Shown piece after piece: positions 34,091 through 41,402 of a stretch of DNA of 64,000 nt. Origin of the DNA: Lascolabacillus massiliensis (GTDB lineage: Bacteria; Bacteroidota; Bacteroidia; Bacteroidales; Dysgonomonadaceae); assembly GCF_001282625.1 (NCBI RefSeq), contig NZ_CTEJ01000002.1, positions 932,501-996,500 of the forward strand, written 5' to 3'. A model generated the notes under the pieces. The model was given only the letters and a program-made list of their open reading frames with translations, was not told where the DNA came from and did not search any database. The position numbers and the translations under genes were made by a program. Every line of letters starts with the position of its first letter. Position 1 is the stretch's first letter.

Positions 34091-34163
34091 AGCGGCAAAC
34101 GAGACTCGAACTCGCGACCCTCAGCTTGGGAAGCTAATACTCTACCGACTGAGCTATTGCCGC
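34091..34163 (-). tRNA. tRNA-Gly (anticodon CCC), element integration site (attR)
   Basis: 73 bases, cloverleaf on the minus strand: acceptor GCGGCAA/TTGCCGC with discriminator T, D arm GCTC/GAGT with one wobble, anticodon stem TTAGC/GCTGA with loop TTCCCAA, T stem GCGAG/CTCGT. The 5' half is host; from the anticodon onward it is supplied by the element. No CCA encoded. The gene remains intact after insertion. Confidence 0.93.
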
Positions 34164-34189
34164 AAAATGTGTTGGCAAATGTAAATATT

Positions 34190-34222
34190 TTTCGTAGAAA
34201 AGTAAAAAAAATATTACCTTTG
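34190..34222 (+). promoter_or_regulatory. Candidate promoter of tRNA-Pro
   Basis: TACCTTTG at 34215-34222 fits the -7 consensus; the -33 position reads TTTCG, a weak match. It lies 14 bases before the tRNA. Confidence 0.5.
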
Positions 34223-34236
34223 CATCACAAAAAAAA

Positions 34237-34310
34237 CGGGATGTAGCACAGTTGGCTAGCGCGCCACGTTCGGGACGTGGAGGTCGGAAGTTCGAGTCTT
34301 CTCATCCCGA
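34237..34310 (+). tRNA. tRNA-Pro (anticodon CGG)
   Basis: 74 bases: acceptor CGGGATG/CATCCCG with discriminator A, anticodon stem CCACG/CGTGG with loop TTCGGGA (anticodon CGG), T stem GGAAG/CTTCT with one wobble. Divergent from tRNA-Gly with 73 bases between. Followed by a terminator. Confidence 0.95.
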
Positions 34311-34324
34311 CAGCATATAAAAAA

Positions 34325-34359
34325 ACAGACGAGAGCTAATCACTTTCGTCTGTTTTTTT
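34325..34359. terminator. Bidirectional terminator between tRNA-Pro and the Lrp gene
   Basis: 11-base-pair stem (34325-34335 with 34343-34353, one wobble), 7-base loop, with T runs on both strands. Confidence 0.85.
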
Positions 34360-34386
34360 ATGAATTCTGTTTTATACTTTCCTGTT

Positions 34387-34860
34387 TTACTGTTTGTTGT
34401 TGTCATTCATGATAGGTATCTCACGCTTGACACTCTGGCTAAGTGATATCATTGTTTCTGTTGCCACTACACCGGGAATTTCCTGTATGCGGTTGTTTAG
34501 CAGGTCCATCAGGTGCTCGTTGTCGCGGGCAAATAGTTTTATAAGCAGGGTATATGGACCGGTAGTAAAATGACATTCAGTTACCTCGGGGATCTTATCG
34601 AACTCGGGGATAACGTTTTTATACATTGATCCTTTCTCAAGCTTCACACCTATATAGGCACTGGAAGCATAGCCAAGCACCTTCGGATTTACATGATAGC
34701 CTGATCCGGTAATAACATCGTTTTCGATCATTCTTTGTACTCGCTGATGGATTGCAGCACGCGAAACTCCACACTGTTCAGCTACATCTCTGAATGGGAT
34801 ACGTGCATTTTGAGTGATGATCTCCAGAATTTGTCTGTCTAATTTGTCAATTTTTTCCAT
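34387..34860 (-). CDS. Lrp/AsnC-family transcriptional regulator
   Basis: 157 residues: N-terminal helix-turn-helix (KLDRQILEIITQNARIPFRD, CGVSRAAIHQRVQRM) and C-terminal RAM/AsnC ligand domain (residues about 75-150, SAYIGVKLEKGSMYKNV). Usual length for the family. It probably responds to an amino acid, which one cannot be told. It is a single gene with the tRNA terminator behind it. Start at 34860 is the only sensible one (MEKIDKLDRQIL). Confidence 0.92.
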   Translation of the reverse strand: MEKIDKLDRQILEIITQNARIPFRDVAEQCGVSRAAIHQRVQRMIENDVITGSGYHVNPKVLGYASSAYIGVKLEKGSMYKNVIPEFDKIPEVTECHFTTGPYTLLIKLFARDNEHLMDLLNNRIQEIPGVVATETMISLSQSVKREIPIMNDNNKQ

Positions 34861-34987
34861 GGGGAATTCTCTACTTTGAATAATTAGTACAAAAGTAATA
34901 AATATCTATGATATTATGACAAAATGGAAGCCTATTTTATATTTTAATGTACATTTTCAATGAAAATCCAAAGAATTAGCAGTAATC

Positions 34988-35680
34988 TTATCGTTTTGAT
35001 AAATATTTAAGGTAGAATTCTGCTAATTCAATATCAAAAGCGGTGGTAACTTTTATGTTGGACTCTTCGCCTTCGGTCAGAATGATTTTTATTCCGCTAA
35101 TTTCAGCAACGGAGGCATCGTCGGTAAATACCGGCAAATAATGTGTGTTGTATGCTGCCTTGAGTTGTTCTGCAGGAAATGCCTGAGGGGTTTGAACTAT
35201 TTTAAGCTCTTCGCGATTGGCAATCTCACTCCCTTTTTCAGTTAGCCTGCGTACGCTGTTAACCTCATCAATTACCGGGATTACTCCGCAGTTATCATTA
35301 AAAGCAATATCAAAGCAGCGACCAATCAGACCTGAGGTTACAAATGGGCGGGCTGCATCGTGTATGCAGACTGTTTCTTCGTCGGAGATCAGGCTTAGAC
35401 CATTTTTCACTGAATGAAACCTTGTTTCTCCTCCATAAACTATTGTGTGGTTAATGGCAAACCTGTATTCATCGCATAGTTGTTGCCATAGGGGCTTATA
35501 ACCTTCGGGGAGAACAACTATTATTCTGACTCTGTAGTCATAATCATAAAATGCCTGAATGGTGTGCATAAGCATTGGTTTACCTCCAATAGATATAAAC
35601 TGTTTGGGCAATTCTCCTCCTACCCTATAACCTTTGCCCCCGGCTACAATAATTGCACTGTATTTTCTTTCAGGAATCAT
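34988..35680 (-). CDS. ispD: 2-C-methyl-D-erythritol 4-phosphate cytidylyltransferase
   Basis: Third step of the MEP isoprenoid pathway, joining CTP to methylerythritol phosphate. 230 residues, normal length. The glycine-rich CTP-binding loop VAGGKGYRVGGELPKQF starts at residue 12; HDAARPF and the late VTTAFDIELAE are family hallmarks. It follows xseB in the same direction with a 22-base gap, so it may be in the xseA-xseB-ispD run. Confidence 0.96.
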   Translation of the reverse strand: MIPERKYSAIIVAGGKGYRVGGELPKQFISIGGKPMLMHTIQAFYDYDYRVRIIVVLPEGYKPLWQQLCDEYRFAINHTIVYGGETRFHSVKNGLSLISDEETVCIHDAARPFVTSGLIGRCFDIAFNDNCGVIPVIDEVNSVRRLTEKGSEIANREELKIVQTPQAFPAEQLKAAYNTHYLPVFTDDASVAEISGIKIILTEGEESNIKVTTAFDIELAEFYLKYLSKR

Positions 35681-35702
35681 CTTATAATTTATACTTAATG
35701 TG

Positions 35703-35906
35703 TTAATCCAGCTCTTCTAGCAGCTTCTGGAGCTCTTTATCTGTCTTGGTTAATTTATCCTTACAAAAGGTGATTAGCTCAGATGCTCGCTTTACTTTGT
35801 CTGTAAGTGCATCTACATCAAGCTCACCGGATTCAATAGAAGCTACAATTGCTTCCAGCTCTTTTTTTGCTGATGTATAGGTCAATTTCTCCATCTCTTG
35901 TTCCAT
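35703..35906 (-). CDS. xseB: Exodeoxyribonuclease VII small subunit
   Basis: 67 residues with the family pattern TYTSAKKELEAIVASIESGE (about 9-28), LDVDALTDKVKRASEL and a C-terminal helix. It joins XseA to form exonuclease VII, which degrades single-stranded DNA in repair. The gap to xseA is 17 bases. Confidence 0.95.
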   Translation of the reverse strand: MEQEMEKLTYTSAKKELEAIVASIESGELDVDALTDKVKRASELITFCKDKLTKTDKELQKLLEELD

Positions 35907-35923
35907 ATCCTTTTGATCTGATT

Positions 35924-37195
35924 TTATTTAACTGCATCTCCGGATGCCTCTTTATTAGTAACTTTTGAGGTTACTGTTCCATCTCTGAACAGCGTTTGAA
36001 TATCATCTCCCACCTCTATCTCGTTTACCGAAGTAATGATCTTTCCATTTTTGAGTAATAGTGTATAGCCCCGTTTAAGTATATTAAAGGGTGACACCAT
36101 ATTGATATACTGTTGGTTCCTCTCGAGGAAGTGAATCTGATTTTGAACTAAATGGCTGATACGATGCTTTATGGTTGTTGATGATTTCTCGATAAAGTTG
36201 CTCTCTTTTTGTATTCTGAGAGTGGAGCCATGTATCACCTCTTTTGAGAGTGAAAGAAGATCTGCTCGCTCTCTTAAAATAACCTTCTCACTGATATTTA
36301 TTGTTCTCTCTTGCAGGGATAATAATTCAGAAGCGGTTTTTGTTAAATGTGCGATGAAATACTCTGCAACAGCGGTAGGTGTTTTAGCCCTCGTATGAGA
36401 AACAACATCGAGAACGGTGACATCTCTTTCGTGACCGATTCCACTTATAATGGGGAGTGGAAACTGAGCGGCATTATTGGCAAGCAGGTAGGAGTCGAAA
36501 CAGTTGAGATCGGCTGAAGCTCCTCCTCCGCGTATTATTGCCACTGCATCGAAAAACTCTTTGTGGAGAAATATTTTCTCAAGGGCAGCTATTATTGAAG
36601 ATTCGCTGCGGTCGCCCTGCATAATTGCTGGAAATAGCTTAGTATAAAAGTTGAAGCCATTGGCATTATTATCAAGCTGATCACGGAAATCCTCGTAACC
36701 TGCTGCAGTGGGTGAGGAGATTACCGCTATCCTGTTTGCAATTTCAGGCAAGACCAGCTCCTTGTTTAGTGTGAGTACACCATCATCTTCGAGCCTCTTT
36801 ATTACCTGCTGCCTGTTACGCGCAATCTCTCCCAAGGTGAAGGATGGATCGATATCCACTACAGTGAGAGAGTATCCATATAGTTCGTGGAATGTGACTG
36901 AAACGGCTACAAGCACATTTAAACCTGAAGTGAACTCCTGTCCTGTTTCTCTAAGAAAATATGCCGAAAGCATCTCGTATACATTGGACCAGATCACTCC
37001 TCTTGCTTTTGCAACGATTGAGTGATCAACAGAATCCTTTTCCAGGAACTCAAGGTAGCAGTGACCGTTGCGGTTGCGACGCACATCGCTTGTTTCGGCA
37101 CGTACCCAGTATGTATCGGGAAGATACTCTCTGATGGCATCCCGTACCCTTAAGTTGAGTTCTGTTAGTGTGAGAAAATTTTCCGGCATATGCAT
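35924..37195 (-). CDS. xseA: Exodeoxyribonuclease VII large subunit
   Basis: 423 residues from ATG 37195, or two fewer from ATG 37189; the open frame to 37222 adds nine residues that the family lacks. N-terminal OB-fold (LTELNLRVRDAIREYLPD, WVRAETSDV), then the nuclease core (ISSPTAAGYEDFRDQL, IRGGGASADLNCFDSYLLA, SGIGHERDVTVLD) and the helical C-terminus. Somewhat shorter than the E. coli protein. Forms exonuclease VII with xseB just downstream. Confidence 0.95.
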   Translation of the reverse strand: MHMPENFLTLTELNLRVRDAIREYLPDTYWVRAETSDVRRNRNGHCYLEFLEKDSVDHSIVAKARGVIWSNVYEMLSAYFLRETGQEFTSGLNVLVAVSVTFHELYGYSLTVVDIDPSFTLGEIARNRQQVIKRLEDDGVLTLNKELVLPEIANRIAVISSPTAAGYEDFRDQLDNNANGFNFYTKLFPAIMQGDRSESSIIAALEKIFLHKEFFDAVAIIRGGGASADLNCFDSYLLANNAAQFPLPIISGIGHERDVTVLDVVSHTRAKTPTAVAEYFIAHLTKTASELLSLQERTINISEKVILRERADLLSLSKEVIHGSTLRIQKESNFIEKSSTTIKHRISHLVQNQIHFLERNQQYINMVSPFNILKRGYTLLLKNGKIITSVNEIEVGDDIQTLFRDGTVTSKVTNKEASGDAVK

Positions 37196-37250
37196 GTCTA
37201 ATTGTAAACAAAAATAATACAATTAAACAGAATATAATAATGGATGGGGG

Positions 37251-37739
37251 TTATTGCATGTTGTTTTGTTTCTTGAACTCTTTAGTCATATTTTGCACAT
37301 CCTCCAGCTTGAAGTTGCCTAAGAACTGCATAATTACGCTCTCATCATCATCTCCGTCAACTATCATAATAAGCTCCTGTATATTTTCAGGCTTACCTTT
37401 CATGTAGAAGTTCACATTCTCGCCATCATCAGATTTGACACGCATCAGAAGCTCATAGTTATTGGTCTTGATTCTGCTGTTTGCCAAAGAAAGCATCTCC
37501 TGCCCTACTTTCTTGTTTTCTGTGGTAAGAATGAGGATAGAGCTTAACTTATCTACAAAGCTGTTAATACTTACTCCACCAAACTGATTTGAATCTTTCG
37601 GGAAGAGCGCCATCATGTTTTTTGAGATAAATACTGATGTTACTCCATCCATATCAGTGAATTTCTCGAATGGATTATCTTGTGCTGAAACTACTGTTAC
37701 TGCAAAAATTAGTGCTAAAGTGAATATTATTTTTTTCAT
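37251..37739 (-). CDS. Secreted DUF4252 protein (second copy of the sigma operon)
   Basis: 162 residues with a cleavable signal peptide (IIFTLALIFAVTVVSA). The DUF4252 core follows (FTDMDGVTSVFISKNMMALF, ending in a Lys-rich tail). Likely periplasmic. It resembles 38791-39246 in layout, so the operon carries a DUF4252 gene at each end around the sigma and membrane anti-sigma candidate. Function unknown; envelope response is inferred from context. Confidence 0.8.
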   Translation of the reverse strand: MKKIIFTLALIFAVTVVSAQDNPFEKFTDMDGVTSVFISKNMMALFPKDSNQFGGVSINSFVDKLSSILILTTENKKVGQEMLSLANSRIKTNNYELLMRVKSDDGENVNFYMKGKPENIQELIMIVDGDDDESVIMQFLGNFKLEDVQNMTKEFKKQNNMQ

Positions 37740-37801
37740 TGTTGTAATCTTTTTAATGTTTGCTATTTGAATATTGGGATAACTTTTACCGAAAAGTTTA
37801 T

Positions 37802-38314
37802 CTATTCATTTATTACCTTTTCCAGTATCTTAAAGGTGTTATCTACCCGACTGTCTGCTTTCTCTAATGCTTGTGTGCCTTTAGAGAAATTCTTCGAAAA
37901 CAGTCGCAAAGCTTCTATTACGACTTCATGCGACGCCTCCGGATCATTGTATATGTTTACTATTTCTGAATTTGCAGAATTGTAATGCTGATACCAAAAC
38001 CCTATACTGATTACCAGTAAAAGTGAAGCGGCAATTCCTATGATCTGCTTACTGAATCTTAACTTTGTAAAGCGTTTTGTCTGTTTCTTTTCGCTCTCTT
38101 CCCATGAATCAATAAGAGTTGATATCTTAAACTCAAGTTCTGAAGGTACTTCAGGTTCATCTTCTGAGAGTGAATGAAAAACATCGCGATCGGCTTTATA
38201 TCTTTCATCAGAATCTATCTGAGACAGGTATTGAGCGAGGAACTTTTCCTCTTCCTCATCTGTTTCACCTTGATAGAAGCGGAATAATAATTTTTCTATA
38301 TCTTCAGTTTTCAT
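37802..38314 (-). CDS. Probable membrane-bound anti-sigma factor
   Basis: 170 residues from ATG 38314 (MKTEDIEKLLFRFYQGETDE); upstream frame extension overlaps the sigma gene and is rejected. The N-terminal helical part (1-75), with FYQGETDEEEEKFLAQYL, is cytoplasmic; a single membrane segment IIGIAASLLLVISIGFWY lies at about 92-109, with a short periplasmic tail. It overlaps the end of the sigma gene by 11 bases, typical for sigma/anti-sigma pairs. The zinc HxxxCxxC motif is absent, so the call rests on context and topology. Confidence 0.75.
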   Translation of the reverse strand: MKTEDIEKLLFRFYQGETDEEEEKFLAQYLSQIDSDERYKADRDVFHSLSEDEPEVPSELEFKISTLIDSWEESEKKQTKRFTKLRFSKQIIGIAASLLLVISIGFWYQHYNSANSEIVNIYNDPEASHEVVIEALRLFSKNFSKGTQALEKADSRVDNTFKILEKVINE

Positions 38315-38804
38315 ATATCTTCTCCATTTTATCTTTGATGGTTCTGCGTGCCCTGGATAGAAGTTGACGTACATTCTCTTGCGTTATCTCCATTGTATCG
38401 GCAATCTGTAAAATAGACATGTCGCTGAAGTGACGGAGCCTGATTGCCAATTGCTGTGTCTGAGGTAGTGTACTTAACAACTTCTCAACATTAGAAAGCG
38501 CCTCTTTATGTTCTATGATGTCGTGAGTGACCTCATGATTTACTTCTACAATATTGTTAAGAGGTGAGGTTTGTCGTTTCGCTTTATACCTGTATCTGTC
38601 TAATGCCATATTTCTTGCCATGATTACTATAAAAGATTCATCGTTTTCTACTTCTGATAGTGATTGGCGACTCTTCCACAGTTTTTCATATACCTCCTGA
38701 ACCACATCTTCTGCATCTTCTCTATCTTTTGTGATTGCAAAAGAGATCTTGTAAATCAGATTTGTATAGGGTAAAAACCGGCTTTTAAACTCATTTCCGT
38801 CCAT
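38304..38804 (-). CDS. ECF RNA polymerase sigma factor
   Basis: 166 residues. Region 2 (LIYKISFAITKDREDAEDVV QEVYEKLW read across) and region 4 (LPQTQQLAIRLRHFSDMSIL, EITQENVRQLLSRARRTI) are both visible. Lies between the DUF4252 gene 38791-39246 (14-base overlap) and the anti-sigma gene. This is a separate system from the sigma factor at 7900-8469; the partners differ. Confidence 0.92.
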   Translation of the reverse strand: MDGNEFKSRFLPYTNLIYKISFAITKDREDAEDVVQEVYEKLWKSRQSLSEVENDESFIVIMARNMALDRYRYKAKRQTSPLNNIVEVNHEVTHDIIEHKEALSNVEKLLSTLPQTQQLAIRLRHFSDMSILQIADTMEITQENVRQLLSRARRTIKDKMEKIYEN

Positions 38805-39246
38805 TTTTCATTTTATCAATCTCAGATGGCGATATTTTACCTTTCAGCTGTACCATGGCAGGCTCATCTCCCATCGACAAGATTACCATTTCGCGAATAA
38901 AATCTTTCTGAAACTTAAGGAAGATCCTTACTTTTTCATTCTCTTCGTTGGAGCTGACAAATAGCTCGTAGTCCTTATCATTAAAATTAAGGGCAGTTTT
39001 GTTGAATCTCTCTTTTACTTCAGGAGAGCAATCTTCTAAAGAAAGAACACTGATACTTGTGATTTTACTCTCAGTGTCGTTGTTGGAAAATGGTCTCATC
39101 ATGAACATTGCTAATTCGTTAAGATTGACCTTCTCAACATTGGACTCCTTAGAAAAAGTTCGATAGAGCTGCTCAACCGAAGTTTGTGAGTAAAGTGACA
39201 GTGCTAATAAACTGCAGGTGAAAATAATTAGAAGTCTTTTGTTCAT
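38791..39246 (-). CDS. Secreted DUF4252 protein, first gene of the sigma operon
   Basis: 151 residues with signal peptide (LLIIFTCSLLALSLYS) and a DUF4252-like core (NELAMFMMRPF, FLKFQKDFIREMVILSMGD). Its end overlaps the sigma start by 14 bases. It reads like a distant paralogue of 37251-37739. Placement before the sigma gene suggests it is made together with its regulator and may sense the envelope state. Confidence 0.78.
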   Translation of the reverse strand: MNKRLLIIFTCSLLALSLYSQTSVEQLYRTFSKESNVEKVNLNELAMFMMRPFSNNDTESKITSISVLSLEDCSPEVKERFNKTALNFNDKDYELFVSSNEENEKVRIFLKFQKDFIREMVILSMGDEPAMVQLKGKISPSEIDKMKNGRK

Positions 39247-39320
39247 ACAATAAAAATTAAAGTGTTATTAATCGTACTTTAATTAGTAGACGATGATGCA
39301 TAAACTTTGTGACAAAAAAA

Positions 39321-40697
39321 TTATTTTATTGTTTTCAGCACTTCGTTCATGGCTTTGCTAAAATCGGTTATCCCTTGTCCGTAAACGGGATCTGGTGACA
39401 TGTATCTATCAGATGATCTTAATATTATATCGATTAATTCGGTACGGTGGAGTTGGGGGTTTATAGACCATAGCGATGCTATCAAACCTGCAAGAAATGG
39501 TGATGAGAGTGAGGTTCCGTTTGTTCTTACTACCTCCCCAAATTGATTTATGGTGATTGTGCCTCTGCCTATGGAGACAAGGTCAGGTTTTATGCGCCCA
39601 TCGGCCAGTTCTCCATATGAGCTGAAAGGGGCTATGATGCTGTCTGTGCCTATCGCACCTACTGCAATAACATTCTTTGCATCACCGGGAGGTGTAGACT
39701 TCTGCCAGGGTTTATTACCTTCATTTCCTGCACTGACAACTATAATCATCCCTTTCTCATATGCCAGATCTGCTGCACGCGACATTAATGAGACCTCTCC
39801 CGTCAAATCATCATGTGTGTAATTGAGAATTAAATCATCAAACTCATAGTAGCCCAACGATGTGTTGATAATATCTAGTCCTATGCTATCGGCAAACTCA
39901 ATAGCCCTTATCCAGTAATCTTCCTCTACAGGGAATTCTGATGTAACATCTTCTGAACGAAGCAGCCAGTATGAGGCTTCGGGGGCAGATCCCATCATAA
40001 GCCCGGGCTGGTTTACTGCCATAGCAGAAAGCACTTTTGTTCCATGATCGCTTGTGGCAAACATATCACCTTCGGGTACAAAATTGGAGTAGCCGAGCAG
40101 GTCGACTGTCTCAAATTCAGGAATTACATCAAAGTTAGTGAACCCTGCATCTATAACACCTATTTCAATGCCTTTGCCTCTGTAACCCGCAGAATGGAGG
40201 TTATCGGCATTATGTACCATGAATTGTGAATAGGTATAGCCATATACTGTATCGATTGACTCTGCTTGGGGTAAATTGCGGCTTAGGCGTGGTCGGAGCG
40301 ACTTGCGGTATACATTATTGGTTCCTTTCCAAACATATTTTACGGAATCAACTATGCTTAATGATCTGATGTTTTCAATCTTGAGACTGTCAGAGACCTC
40401 AACAACAAGTGTATTGAACCATTTACTGTGACTAACAACTTTACCTCCTGCCATCTCAACAAGTGTAATATAATCATCAGAAATAGGGAAATCAGTTTCA
40501 TCGATTTCTACTTTCTGAACTCTTTTTCTTTCAATTGCCTTTTCTGTCAGAAATTGCGAGGGATTGTCGGTTGTGTAGCCTGCATCTCCCTTATCGGTTA
40601 AATAGACACGGAATCTGTAATGAACAGGCTGGGTTTCATTATAGCTGTATGACAGAAATGATGTTAAAAGAAATAAAATGGAAAAGAAATACTTCAT
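39321..40697 (-). CDS. Secreted subtilisin-like serine protease (S8)
   Basis: 458 residues: signal peptide (YFFSILFLLTSFLSYSY), a propeptide-like N-terminal domain (residues about 20-150), then catalytic Asp in GIEIGVIDAGFTN, His in DHGTKVLSAMAV, and Ser in NGTSLSSPFLAGL. The triad is complete, so it should be active. No C-terminal sorting domain is seen; export to periplasm or surface. The small membrane gene 40699-40914 ends one base before this start codon, so the two are coupled. Confidence 0.92.
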   Translation of the reverse strand: MKYFFSILFLLTSFLSYSYNETQPVHYRFRVYLTDKGDAGYTTDNPSQFLTEKAIERKRVQKVEIDETDFPISDDYITLVEMAGGKVVSHSKWFNTLVVEVSDSLKIENIRSLSIVDSVKYVWKGTNNVYRKSLRPRLSRNLPQAESIDTVYGYTYSQFMVHNADNLHSAGYRGKGIEIGVIDAGFTNFDVIPEFETVDLLGYSNFVPEGDMFATSDHGTKVLSAMAVNQPGLMMGSAPEASYWLLRSEDVTSEFPVEEDYWIRAIEFADSIGLDIINTSLGYYEFDDLILNYTHDDLTGEVSLMSRAADLAYEKGMIIVVSAGNEGNKPWQKSTPPGDAKNVIAVGAIGTDSIIAPFSSYGELADGRIKPDLVSIGRGTITINQFGEVVRTNGTSLSSPFLAGLIASLWSINPQLHRTELIDIILRSSDRYMSPDPVYGQGITDFSKAMNEVLKTIK

Positions 40698-40698
40698 A

Positions 40699-40914
40699 TT
40701 AGATTTTACCTGAAAATTTGTCTCTCAACTTTTGCTTCTTTTTTAGGATAAAGTATAGCAATAATGCAATCAGAAGGCTGCCGCTAAGGACAATAATATA
40801 CTCCATCCATTTGCCCGACTCCTGATATCTTGGATAAGCTATCACAGCCATCACTAAAGTATATATTACAAGTAAAGAGGGAAGGAGAATATATCTTTTA
40901 CTCTTTTGTTTCAT
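40699..40914 (-). CDS. Small two-helix membrane protein
   Basis: 71 residues with two hydrophobic segments (about 9-27 and 40-58) and a basic tail. It overlaps the flavodoxin gene upstream by 17 bases and abuts the subtilase gene. Unrecognised; may be an accessory of the flavodoxin or simply part of the operon. Confidence 0.6.
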   Translation of the reverse strand: MKQKSKRYILLPSLLVIYTLVMAVIAYPRYQESGKWMEYIIVLSGSLLIALLLYFILKKKQKLRDKFSGKI

Positions 40915-41395
40915 GATTTGAAATTACTTTGGCAAATTGTACTATTTTCTCTCTGGACAAGCTTACAACTAGATTTTCTTTTTTGATAATCTGTTTTGTT
41001 ATGAACCTTTCGAAATAATTTAACTTAAGATCATTGATCTCTCCTCCAAAATAATCACGCACAACTGCTTTATCATTTAACTCCTTTGGGAAAGCATTAT
41101 TCAGCTGCTGCATGGCTTTATCTCCGGTATAAATACAGTTGATAAACAAGCCAATACGTTTTTTATTCAACTGATCTAAATTTGTTTTACAAAAGTCTGA
41201 TATAGCTTTCTGTATCTCTCCGTAATGTATTGATCCTCCTATGATTATTGAATCATATCCGGTGAGATCAGGAATAATTTGGCGCTGGCTGAGATCACAA
41301 ATATCAACTTTGCCATCTATTAATCTAAAGAGCTCACGCGCACATTTTTCCACTGTACCGTGCTCAGAAGCAAAAACGATAAGTGTATTGTTCAT
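40898..41395 (-). CDS. HemG-like flavodoxin-domain protein
   Basis: 165 residues. FMN phosphate-binding start IVFASEHGTVEKCA (residues 5-18), GYDSIIIGGSIHYGEIQ and the later INCIYTGDKAM match the flavodoxin family that contains HemG protoporphyrinogen oxidase. HemG function cannot be claimed: no other heme gene is nearby. It begins eight bases downstream of pepD and overlaps the small membrane gene. Confidence 0.8.
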   Translation of the reverse strand: MNNTLIVFASEHGTVEKCARELFRLIDGKVDICDLSQRQIIPDLTGYDSIIIGGSIHYGEIQKAISDFCKTNLDQLNKKRIGLFINCIYTGDKAMQQLNNAFPKELNDKAVVRDYFGGEINDLKLNYFERFITKQIIKKENLVVSLSREKIVQFAKVISNHETKE

Positions 41396-41402
41396 TATAA
41401 TT

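Larger units (their letters stand above)
18478..34135. mobile_element. Integrative mobilizable element in tRNA-Gly(CCC), about 15.7 kb
   Basis: Bounded by the 23-base direct repeat of the tRNA anticodon region. It holds a tyrosine integrase beside the left end, small DNA-binding proteins at the right end, MobC and a relaxase, a toprim primase and a D5-like ATPase, but no conjugative coupling protein or secretion genes. I read it as an IME mobilized by a helper. The cargo in 20.3-25.7 kb is AT-rich like the host; the 26-33 kb backbone is visibly richer in G and C, so the element is a mosaic. Confidence 0.88.
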
